Assembly (NCBI GenBank): GCA_965219035.1
Contig: CBDCMR010000004.1
Span: forward strand, 186,001 to 250,000
Length of the DNA stretch: 64,000 bases
Origin: CBDCKN01 sp965219035
GTDB taxonomy: Bacteria > Gemmatimonadota > Gemmatimonadetes > Longimicrobiales > Gaopeijiaceae
Reading direction: 5' to 3'
Below the pieces are notes generated by a model. The model searched no databases. It was not told the origin of the DNA and worked only from the letters and a program-made list of their open reading frames with translations. This document shows positions 27,750 through 34,958 of this stretch, piece by piece. Position numbers and translations under genes: made by a program. Each line of letters opens with the position of its first letter. Positions within the stretch are counted from its first letter, which is position 1.

Positions 27750-28276
27750 TCAGTCGACGGGGTGGACTTCGGTGAGCGTGCCGTTCGCATGGTGGTAGAG
27801 ATAGCCTGACACGGTCACACTCTCGGGCAGGATCTTCGAGTTGCGGAGGCGGAGCACGTCAGCCTCCAGCGCCGTATCATGGTCGTGGATTGCGAGTGCG
27901 TCGAACACGCCCTCATCGATCCCGGCATCTGGCTGAGCTTCGTGCGCCGGCCCTCGTCAGCCAGACGTTCGAGTCCGCAGTCCGTGTGATGAACGATGAG
28001 CACGTCGAGGCGGGGCCCGTCGGGTCCTCCGATGACGGTCATCAGGTTCGCCAGCACGGCGATGTCCTCTTCGGCACCGTCGGTGACTCTTCCCCCCAGC
28101 GTACGCATCACCAGGGCGTCTCCAGGCTCGAGCCCGAGATAGTGGGCGGGGTCCGTACGTGCATCGACGCAGGAAAGAACGAGCTGTCTGTAACGGGGTT
28201 GAATGGGTAGCTCTCCACCTGTGAAGTCCGCGGCGAACGCCCCGTTTCTCTCGAGCAGGTCTTTGCGGCTGGGCAT
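27750..28276 (-). pseudogene. Beta-carbonic anhydrase with one frameshift
   Basis: Zinc enzyme for CO2/bicarbonate interconversion. From ATG 28276 the protein shows the zinc ligands LSCVDAR (CxDxR) and HHTDCG (HxxC), as in small beta-class enzymes. After LADEGRRTKLSQ the frame changes; the correct continuation AGIDEGVFDALAIHDHD... through SGYLYHHANGTLTEVHPVD ends at a stop at 27750. One missing base near 27925 accounts for it. The restored protein would be about 175 residues, a usual length. Confidence 0.85.
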
Positions 28277-28313
28277 GATCGTCTCCTCGTGGATTTGAAA
28301 TGGGGTTAGGCGG

Positions 28314-28781
28314 TCACGAGCTGGGTGAGGGAGCCACGGCCGGGGAATCCTGAATCGTGAGGCGACCGGCGGCCGCGGCTTGGGCCCAAACCGGGCTCTC
28401 GTGCGCGAGCTCTCCGTGCTCGATTGTCGGGTAGTCGCGCGTCGACTCCCACCGGTCGAGATCTGGAGGCCGTGTGGCCATCATCCGGAGCGCCAACCCG
28501 AGCGTCCGTGGCAGGCTGCCCGCCCGGAGACCGGGATAGATGAGATTGGGATTGGCGATGTAGCGGGCGGCGATGCTCTCGAAGCCCTCGGGAGCTCTTC
28601 CGGCGACCTCGCGGACGTGATCGTTCGGTGCCTGGCCGAACGCGCCGGCGCGGATCTCTTCCGCATAGCGCCGAATCTGGGCGATCTCGAACTTAGGGAA
28701 GCCCTGGGCCAGCGCAGCCTTCGTGAACATGCTCAGGGACGCAGCCTGATATCGTACCTTCCGACCGAGCACCCGGCCGAT
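28314..28781 (-). pseudogene. NmrA-like NAD(P)-binding protein, C-terminal fragment
   Basis: About 155 residues starting at IGRVLGRKVRYQ and continuing FEIAQIRRYAEEIRAGAFGQAPNDHVREV match the C-terminal half of NmrA-family proteins. The Rossmann-fold N-terminal half is missing. The fragment begins exactly where the upstream quinone reductase loses homology, in a different frame, so a deletion joined two genes. Confidence 0.75.
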
Positions 28782-29814
28782 GTGCCTCTGCGGCCTCGCT
28801 CAGCGGAAGCGCACGGTCGAGGATCGGCCTGATGTGGCCGGCGGCGACCAACTCGAGACCGTACTCCAGGTCTTCCTTGTCGCTCGCCATCGAGCCGACA
28901 AGCCGCTTCTGCGTGAAGAAGACATTCCTCACATCGAAGGTCGTCTCCGTACCAGCCGCGAACCCGTAGATGACGATGGTGCCGAGGGGACGCGCCGCTT
29001 CGATGCTCTTCGGCAGCACGTCGCCACCCAGGCTGTCGATCACGACGTCGACCCCGTAGCCATCGGTCCATTCCTTGACGCGTGCCACGAAGTCATCCGT
29101 GCTCGTGTCGATCACGAAATCGGCACCGATTGACCTCGCGAAGTCCGCGTCTTCCTGACTCCGCACCGTGGTCGCGACCTTTGCGCCGAGCGCCTTGGCG
29201 ACCTGCACCTGCATGCTTCCGGCGCCACCCGCGCCGGCATGGACCAGCACCGTGTCGCCCGACTTGACACCGCCTACGGTCTTTACCGACCGCACTCCGG
29301 TCGCCAAGACCATGGGCAAGGCGGCCACGAGCTCCGGCGCCAGTCCAGTCTCGTCCTTTACCGTGAACTCGGCCGGAAACTCGACGTACTGGGCGTACGT
29401 GCCCGGCCGTCCAAGCCCGGGGACCGTGAAGCTGGCGGCCGTGCCAGCCGGCCGGATGCTCCACTCGGCCTCGTCGAGTGGGTAGCCAGGTACCGGAATG
29501 ACCGCATCGCCGATCTCGAAACCGGTGACACCGGCTCCGATGGCTGCCACTTCACCCGAGGCGTCGGCGCCCAGGATGTGTGGCCACGGAAGCTCCGGGG
29601 CGATCTCGCCCTGTCGGATAGAGTGATCGAACCGATTCAGACCAGCAGCGTTCACCTTGATGAGCAGGTGCCCAGGCTGAGGCTCCGTGAGTGGCACTTC
29701 CGCGAGCTCGAGCACGTCGGGCCCACCGAACCCCCGGATGACGGCTGCCGTCATCACAGCGGCCGTCGACTGCTCCGTTCCACACACCGTGTCGCTCTTC
29801 GTTATCGTTGCCAT
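28693..29814 (-). CDS. NADPH:quinone reductase/zinc-independent MDR alcohol dehydrogenase, aberrant C-terminus
   Basis: Medium-chain dehydrogenase/reductase of the quinone oxidoreductase type. ATG 29814 has AGGAGAG upstream. Features: GFGGPDVLEL, AAGLNRFDHSIRQGE, ILGADASGEVAAIG, then the cofactor fold VLVHAGAGGAGSMQVQVAKALGAKV and VIDSLGGDVL. Zinc-binding Cys residues of alcohol dehydrogenases are absent. Homology ends at LPLSEAAEAHR near 28785; the last 30 residues are read out of frame from the NmrA fragment, so about 20 normal terminal residues are lost. Expressed from the sigma-54 promoter at 29880-29895. Confidence 0.85.
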   Translation of the reverse strand: MATITKSDTVCGTEQSTAAVMTAAVIRGFGGPDVLELAEVPLTEPQPGHLLIKVNAAGLNRFDHSIRQGEIAPELPWPHILGADASGEVAAIGAGVTGFEIGDAVIPVPGYPLDEAEWSIRPAGTAASFTVPGLGRPGTYAQYVEFPAEFTVKDETGLAPELVAALPMVLATGVRSVKTVGGVKSGDTVLVHAGAGGAGSMQVQVAKALGAKVATTVRSQEDADFARSIGADFVIDTSTDDFVARVKEWTDGYGVDVVIDSLGGDVLPKSIEAARPLGTIVIYGFAAGTETTFDVRNVFFTQKRLVGSMASDKEDLEYGLELVAAGHIRPILDRALPLSEAAEAHRPGARSEGTISGCVPEHVHEGCAGPGLP

Positions 29815-29879
29815 CGTTCTCTCTCCTTTTCGTGTGGCGAGAGGTCCTTGTGCCTCTCCGTCGCTCAATCGCAAGGGAA

Positions 29880-29895
29880 GGCACGGGTCGTGCCA
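29880..29895 (-). promoter_or_regulatory. Sigma-54 (-24/-12) promoter of the quinone reductase gene
   Basis: Minus-strand TGGCACGACCCGTGCC matches consensus TGGCACG-N4-TTGCW at every position that matters except one T to G. The predicted start lies near 29870, giving a 55-base leader before the ribosome site and ATG 29814. The activator gene is divergent 155 bp away. Confidence 0.8.
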
Positions 29896-29949
29896 AGCGC
29901 GGCAGCGCCGTAAATCGTTGTCAGAAAACACGTTGCGGCTTTCAGGCTG

Positions 29950-29985
29950 ATCACGATAGTTCGTGGTACCACGAGTTATCGTGAT
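29950..29985. promoter_or_regulatory. 36-bp palindrome, probable activator-binding site
   Basis: Two 18-bp arms match as reverse complements at 16 of 18 positions: ATCACGATAGTTCGTGGT and the complementary arm. The centre is 97 bp or so upstream of the predicted sigma-54 start site, the normal distance for an upstream activator sequence, and 82 bp before the activator's ATG at 30050. It could also be the autoregulatory site for that gene. Confidence 0.75.
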
Positions 29986-30049
29986 TCTTGTGGAGAATGG
30001 TGATGGGATGCTTCAGAGGCGATGTTCACGCGGTCTCGGAGGAGGCTGA

Positions 30050-31555
30050 ATGCCCGGTGAAGGTCTGACCCCGGATCTGATCAACGAGCTCGAGCAGTAC
30101 CGGCGGATACTCAACAACATCCCGGCGGAGATAGGCGTTTTAGACACTGAAGGGCGGTACCTCTTCAACACGCCGTCCGGAATTCGCGACCCCGGGGTTC
30201 GAGAGTGGATGCTCGGCAAGACGAACCACGAGTGGGTGCAGAAGCGGGGTCATCCGATCGAGATTGCGGATAAGCGACAGTGGGCCGTCGATCACTGCAT
30301 CACGGAGAAGGAGTCGGTGACGTTCGAGGAAATCTGGACCGATAGACACGGTCACCGGCTCCACTACGTCCGGACGTTCAGTCCCGTCGAAGACGAAGCT
30401 GGGACGGTCACGCACGTGCTCGGATACGGTCAGGAGATTACCCAGCTCAAGAAAGCAGAGGAGGAGCTAAGGACCGCACTGGCCGAGGTCGAGGCACTCA
30501 GAGACCGACTCCACCATGAGAATCAGTATCTCCGCGAGGAGCTCCAGGCCGAGTACAACTTCGAGGAGATGGTGGGCGAGTCCCCTGCGATGGCGAACGT
30601 GCGTGCCGCGATCGAGACCGTGGCGCCGACAGACGCCAATGTCGTGATCAGCGGGGAAACGGGAACCGGTAAAGAAGTCGTTACGCGGGCGATCCACGCA
30701 CTCAGCGGCCGGCGTGACAAGCCGCTCATCAAGGTGAACTGCGCGTCTATCCCGCGCGAATTGTTCGAGAGTGAGTTCTTCGGTCATGTGAAGGGTGCGT
30801 TCACCGGAGCGATCAAGGATCGCGTCGGCCGGTTCCAGCTTGCGGATCAGGGCACTTTGTTCCTCGACGAGATCGGCGAGATCCCGCTCGAGGTACAGGG
30901 CAAGCTACTCCGCGTTCTACAGGAAGGTGAGTTCGAGCGGGTCGGCGAGGCAAAGACACGCAGGGCCGATGTCCGGATCATCGCGGCCACCAATCGAAAT
31001 CTCAAAGGGGAGGTCGAGGGTGGCCGTTTCCGCCAGGACCTCTACTATCGGCTCAATGTCTTTCCCATCGACGTGCCGCCTCTCCGTCATCGCGGCGAGG
31101 ACACGAGGCTCCTCGCGACTCACTACCTCGAACGAGCCGTGCGGAAGCTCAGTCGGGGACCGAGGTCGCTCACGTCCGCGGAAGCGTCGAGGCTTTTGTC
31201 ATACGATTGGCCCGGAAACGTGCGGGAGTTACAGAACGTGATCGAGCGGGCCGTGATCACGAATCGTGGCGGACCGCTGAGCTTCGATCTGCCTTCGTCG
31301 GATGGTCCTGGGCCCTCGGCGCTCGGGAGCGCAGTGGATGCCGAGGTCGACGTGGTGTCCGACGCAGACATGCGACGACGGGAGCGCGACAACGTGCTGC
31401 GCGCGCTGGAGCGCACGAACTGGCAGGTCTACGGACCCGGGGGTGCCGCGGCGTTGCTCGGGGTCAAGGCCACCACATTGGCGTCGCGGATGAAGAAGCT
31501 GGGATTCGGCCGGAGTTCCCTCCCCGTAGGACCACGTAGACCGACAGGATCATGA
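30050..31555 (+). CDS. PAS-sensing sigma-54-dependent transcriptional activator
   Basis: A 501-residue enhancer-binding protein with GGAGGAGG just before ATG 30050. Residues 15-140 form a PAS domain (ILNNIPAEIGVLDTEGRYLF ... LGYGQEITQLKKAEEEL), then a coiled-coil linker. The AAA+ domain shows GETGTGKE (Walker A), the sigma-54-contacting loop GAFTGA, GTLFLDEIGEI (Walker B) and the arginine-finger region FRQDLYYRLNVFPI. A Fis-like helix-turn-helix ends it (GAAALLGVKATTLASRMKKLG). It probably activates the divergent quinone reductase in response to a small ligand or redox state sensed by PAS. No partner histidine kinase is seen. Confidence 0.93.
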   Translation: MPGEGLTPDLINELEQYRRILNNIPAEIGVLDTEGRYLFNTPSGIRDPGVREWMLGKTNHEWVQKRGHPIEIADKRQWAVDHCITEKESVTFEEIWTDRHGHRLHYVRTFSPVEDEAGTVTHVLGYGQEITQLKKAEEELRTALAEVEALRDRLHHENQYLREELQAEYNFEEMVGESPAMANVRAAIETVAPTDANVVISGETGTGKEVVTRAIHALSGRRDKPLIKVNCASIPRELFESEFFGHVKGAFTGAIKDRVGRFQLADQGTLFLDEIGEIPLEVQGKLLRVLQEGEFERVGEAKTRRADVRIIAATNRNLKGEVEGGRFRQDLYYRLNVFPIDVPPLRHRGEDTRLLATHYLERAVRKLSRGPRSLTSAEASRLLSYDWPGNVRELQNVIERAVITNRGGPLSFDLPSSDGPGPSALGSAVDAEVDVVSDADMRRRERDNVLRALERTNWQVYGPGGAAALLGVKATTLASRMKKLGFGRSSLPVGPRRPTGS

Positions 31556-31746
31556 CGGCGGCCGGAATTTGGCTAATTGCCAGCGCCGCCGGCCCCTGTA
31601 TGCCACCACCACCTGCCGCACCGTCACATTCCAGAACGGCATCGGCAACTCTCCTGCCTGATCCGTTCCCCGCCTCGAACTCCTCATGCTCCTGCATCAT
31701 CGCGAGCGCTGATCACTCATTGCGATGAGCAGCGGGAATCGCCACG

Positions 31747-32106
31747 GTGAGCCCCATGTCGCTTATCAGGCTTGCCCGCCGGACGGCGAGAGCCGTTGCC
31801 TTGGCCAGCCTTCCCACTCTGGCTTCGTGCGAGGCAGTGGTCTCACGGTCCAAGGTCCTTTCGTTCCTCGAGGCCGTCCAGAGGCCCTTCGACCTGCAGG
31901 ACCGGACCTGGCTGGGCATCCCTGTGGCGGTGCTGGCCCACCTTATCGTCTCGGCTTCGCTCGCCGGCGCACTCGCCTGGCTTTGGCGCCCCAAGGCCGC
32001 GGGGGTCATCCTGGGGATCCTGATCCTGAGCAAGGAGGCCGTGGACCTCATGATCATCGCTCTCTACGAACCCGTGACCTGGGCCAACGCTTCCGGCTCG
32101 GTCGTG
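31747..32106 (+). pseudogene. Membrane protein gene, 5' part, interrupted by the IS1-family element
   Basis: About 120 host-encoded residues from GTG 31747 (or ATG 31756). There is a signal-like start (AVALASLPTLASC), two transmembrane stretches (VAVLAHLIVSASLAGALAWLW, GVILGILILSKEAVDLMIIAL) and then the insertion after codons for SVV. The element supplies the last few codons and a stop. Removing the element and one copy of the target duplication continues the frame as DVLAEWPRTDD at 34607. The original protein is unrecognised. Confidence 0.65.
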
Positions 32107-32125
32107 GGTAGTGGGTCAGTTTGAA

Positions 32126-32974
32126 TCAAACAAAATCCGGCGGCAGTAATTCCTCGATCTTCCAGACGCGATCCGTCAGACCGGCTGCCTTGGCCGGAGT
32201 AGTTTTAATTCCCCTCCTCTCCCTGGTTAACGTCGTGTGCGCTTTGCAGAAATTATAGTACATAAAGTGAAGCGCCACGGCGTACTCGTGGAATGCGATC
32301 TTCTTTGAGAAAGCGTTCGTCAGCCGCGTGAACCGGCGGGAGTGCATCCGTAGCGTGAGGTTCGAGCGCTCGACGTGGGACGTGCAAGTATCCTCCATGA
32401 CGGGGTTGCCCATCACCCTCGACTTCTCGGCCCCGAGGCACACGGGCGGGCTGTACCGGCGCCGCCCCTCTGAAGTCTGGCCGTATATTTTCACCATCCT
32501 GCCATAGTCCGCCCCACCCCATCCGAACGCCCGCTCTACGGCCCTCGGATAGACGCCGTGGCCATCAGTAGAGAGGTGGACCCGGTTCACTAGCCGGTCA
32601 GCGAGATCCTGCATGAACGGCACGCCGGTCGCGGCTCCCCTGCATCCGACGCGGTAGGCGATCATGAGCTTGCTGTCCTGGCAAAGCGCGGTCCATGTCC
32701 ACACGTCGCCCCGGCCCTGGTGCTTCTCGTCCTTCGGCACGTTGCGTTCTTTCGCGCCACAGAACGACCAAATTTCGTCGCACTGTACGCGCCCGGATTC
32801 TACGTCCTGTACGAGAGCGTCGTGTTGCTCCATGCAATACGTGCCGACGTTTTTGAGCAACCGAGAAACGGTGTTCTTGGATGTGCCAGTCAGGCGAGCC
32901 GTCGCCCTCATCGAGTTTCCCTCGACCAGCGCCTTGAGGATCATGGTACGCTTCTCGTCGCTCAGCTTGTTCAT
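32126..32974 (-). CDS. IS1-family transposase
   Basis: A 282-residue DDE transposase read as a single frame. It has an N-terminal helix-turn-helix (NSMRATARLTGTSKNTVSRLL), then the catalytic residues in CDEIWSF, LSTDGHGVY and HVERSNLTLRMHSRRFTR. This matches the IS1 family rather than IS481 or IS630. No programmed frameshift is needed, as in the ISMhu11 subgroup. AGGAG precedes ATG 32974. The gene's stop codon lies at the inner edge of the left inverted repeat. Confidence 0.93.
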   Translation of the reverse strand: MNKLSDEKRTMILKALVEGNSMRATARLTGTSKNTVSRLLKNVGTYCMEQHDALVQDVESGRVQCDEIWSFCGAKERNVPKDEKHQGRGDVWTWTALCQDSKLMIAYRVGCRGAATGVPFMQDLADRLVNRVHLSTDGHGVYPRAVERAFGWGGADYGRMVKIYGQTSEGRRRYSPPVCLGAEKSRVMGNPVMEDTCTSHVERSNLTLRMHSRRFTRLTNAFSKKIAFHEYAVALHFMYYNFCKAHTTLTRERRGIKTTPAKAAGLTDRVWKIEELLPPDFV

Positions 32975-32997
32975 CGGCAGCTCCTTTTGCTACCTTA

Positions 32998-33026
32998 AAT
33001 ATATGCTTGAGCGCTCAAGAATACAA
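32998..33026 (-). promoter_or_regulatory. Transposase promoter with palindromic operator
   Basis: On the minus strand TTGTAT (33026-33021), a 17-bp spacer and TATATT (33003-32998) form a good sigma-70 promoter 24 bp before the transposase ATG. The spacer contains the perfect 14-bp palindrome CTTGAGCGCTCAAG (33006-33019), a likely repressor site. The half-site GCTTGAGCGCT recurs at 34520-34530, near the start of the small passenger gene. Between this promoter and 33266 no gene is seen. Confidence 0.65.
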
Positions 33027-33266
33027 GACAAAGAAAACGGGCCCCGAGTGTGCTCGGCCCCGCCTTACAGTCCTACGTTATTGTGTCAGTCGGATACTAC
33101 CCGTTTCTCCTTCTTCTCAGATGATTCAACCTGGTCTTGGGCAGCCACATCCGATCGGGATGGGGCCTGATCTCGTCTTACAATGCTCGCAAACTTCTTC
33201 CCGCTGCTCCTTCCCAGACTGTCTTCCTGGCTCCGAAGAAGGTCGATCAGTGGCCGTCCATGTACC

Positions 33267-34280
33267 CTATCCTGTTCCGACATCTGCTCCGACATCTGAC
33301 CCCCCTAGCTCCTGCGCCTCTAAAGCGCCCGATTTTTCTTCCGACACGGAAGTGTCTTCGCCATTTCCGGTTTCTTGCGGGAGAACATCTTCGCCACTCA
33401 CGGCTATTTCCGCCACCTCTGACGACGCGAACGATATGTACGGTGACCCTTCAGGCGCCATGGGCAAAACGGCCAACGTTTGCAGCGTTTGAGCCAAGAT
33501 AATCTCAGCATCGGTCGGAGACCGAACATTCTGAAATATCGTCTTGGCTTCCTCACTATCTATCACAAAGCTATGTGATGGATACTGGGTTGCCAAATGG
33601 TGCAATCCGTCGTATGTGCAGTTTCGGCTACCTGCGATTAGCCGAATTCCGTAGTTATCGGCCACCTGCATAGCCCGTGCAGCCTCACCGACGTGAAGTG
33701 GATCAATTTGAGAATAGAGCGGCGCAAAGAGGCCCGTAGTAAGGTCGGCTGCGATCTCAGCGGCGGTTCGAACGGTTATGCCTCCGCCACTGCGAGCTTC
33801 GATCCGCAGGAAGAGGTTCTCCCACGCTAGGAACGCCCTGTCTCGAAGCGAGATCATCGCCGTATTCACGGTGAGACCTGACTGCGTCTCCCAAAGAGAG
33901 TCCTCCTTGCTCATCTGAATATCGAGTGGACCCAGCTCGCCATCCTCCCCAAATACAATCTCATGAGCCCCCAACGCCACCAACGTGCCGGCGCTCTTGC
34001 AGTAACTAGCTACATAGATAAAGAAACGCTTGTATCTAAGCTGGAGTGCCCTGGCGATCCGGTATGCCACATCAGGATCACCACCCCACGTCACCAACAC
34101 CAAGAACACATTGGGCCGACGGCGTCGCGACCTGCAAAGCCCTCTGACGGTTCGGTCTGCCGGTGGATCCAGCGCACCGTTGTACACGATCACATCGGCG
34201 TCTAAGGCGTCCGCAACCGCGTCGGCAGCCTCCTGAATGGCTTTTTCGGAATCGCTTGCTGAAGCATCTCCAGCACTCAT
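33267..34280 (-). CDS. SDH/SppA-like serine protease (ClpP/crotonase fold), IS passenger
   Basis: A 337-residue protein. The fold signatures are TWGGDPDVAYRIARAL (oxyanion region) and YCKSAGTLVALGAHEIVFGEDGELGPLDIQ, where the Ser in KSAGT is the likely nucleophile, as in the SDH_sah (serine dehydrogenase proteinase) family. No signal peptide or transmembrane segment, so probably cytoplasmic. The C-terminal 50 residues are acidic and disordered. ATG 34280 overlaps the stop of the small upstream gene by four bases. Cargo of an IS1-family element, so its role may be to benefit the host or the element. Confidence 0.78.
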   Translation of the reverse strand: MSAGDASASDSEKAIQEAADAVADALDADVIVYNGALDPPADRTVRGLCRSRRRRPNVFLVLVTWGGDPDVAYRIARALQLRYKRFFIYVASYCKSAGTLVALGAHEIVFGEDGELGPLDIQMSKEDSLWETQSGLTVNTAMISLRDRAFLAWENLFLRIEARSGGGITVRTAAEIAADLTTGLFAPLYSQIDPLHVGEAARAMQVADNYGIRLIAGSRNCTYDGLHHLATQYPSHSFVIDSEEAKTIFQNVRSPTDAEIILAQTLQTLAVLPMAPEGSPYISFASSEVAEIAVSGEDVLPQETGNGEDTSVSEEKSGALEAQELGGSDVGADVGTG

Positions 34281-34537
34281 GATTCGCCCTCAATCTCCTT
34301 GTCCCACCTGGCCCGGGCAGCCGTCTGTGCTATTTCGGAGCGGCGCTCCGCGGACAACTTGGCCGCTCGCGCCGGTCCGCCCTTCTTGCCCCCGAGCCTT
34401 CCCAGCGCGACCGCAGCGGGATTCTTCGCGGGTGTTGTCTCGGGTTCATCTTCGGCGGTAGCTTGCTGGACTACATCGAATGCGATGACGTTGGGGTCGT
34501 CTTCGTCGGGTCTTTTATTGCTTGAGCGCTTTGGCAT
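34277..34537 (-). CDS. Small basic protein with GRLGGKKGG motif, IS passenger
   Basis: An 86-residue protein. The first half is acidic and probably disordered. The second half (KNPAAVALGRLGGKKGGPARAAKLSAERR...ARARW) matches a widespread family of small basic proteins of unknown function, possibly nucleic-acid binding. It is translationally coupled to the serine-protease gene, suggesting that the two act together, for example as substrate, inhibitor or adaptor. Inside the element but not needed for transposition as known. Confidence 0.72.
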   Translation of the reverse strand: MPKRSSNKRPDEDDPNVIAFDVVQQATAEDEPETTPAKNPAAVALGRLGGKKGGPARAAKLSAERRSEIAQTAARARWDKEIEGES

Positions 34538-34606
34538 GCATTAAGATAGACCAGGAACCCCGCTTCCTTCAACCCCGAATTCAAACTGACCCACTACCCG
34601 GTCGTG

Positions 34607-34889
34607 GATGTCCTGGCTGAATGGCCGCGGACGGACGACCTTTCCCAACCTTTCTCCGGGACAGATGTCATGCAACTACGGATCCTGACGGCGGCCGACG
34701 TACGCGCGTGCCGTGGTGCCCGACCGGGTGACGGTATCTACCGAGAAGGCTGTGAGCCTGTTCATGCCCGGGTATCTGCCGGAGGGCCTCTTCAAGTCCG
34801 TCGGGAGTGCCGCTCAGGACGTGGCCGCGGCCGGTCGTATCCTGGATGCCGCCGAGCGGATGGGTCTGGGGGCCACAGTGGAAATCTGA
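34607..34889 (+). pseudogene. 3' remnant of the interrupted host locus
   Basis: Just beyond the target duplication the membrane-protein frame continues for some residues (DVLAEWPRTDD). In another frame, 34689-34889 reads as a convincing protein end (AVVPDRVTVSTEKAVSLFMPG, then RILDAAERMGLGATVEI and a stop). A frame change lies near 34690, so either the gene had decayed further or two genes meet here. No family recognised. Confidence 0.45.
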
Positions 34890-34958
34890 CGATGAGCGGG
34901 GTCGTCGGCGTCCCGCCCCACGGAATTATTCTCGCGCCTCGCCGGGGCACGACCTAAA

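Larger units (their letters stand above)
32107..34598. mobile_element. IS1-family insertion element with passenger genes, 2,492 bp
   Basis: Ends are perfect 20-bp inverted repeats: GGTAGTGGGTCAGTTTGAAT at 32107-32126 and its complement at 34579-34598. They are flanked by an 8-bp direct duplication CGGTCGTG (32099-32106 and 34599-34606), so the insertion is intact. The transposase lies at the left, reading leftward. The right 1.3 kb carries two overlapping genes (33267-34280, 34277-34537) on the same strand. IS1-family members are usually under 1.2 kb, so the cargo is notable. GC content is clearly lower than the host. Confidence 0.92.
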
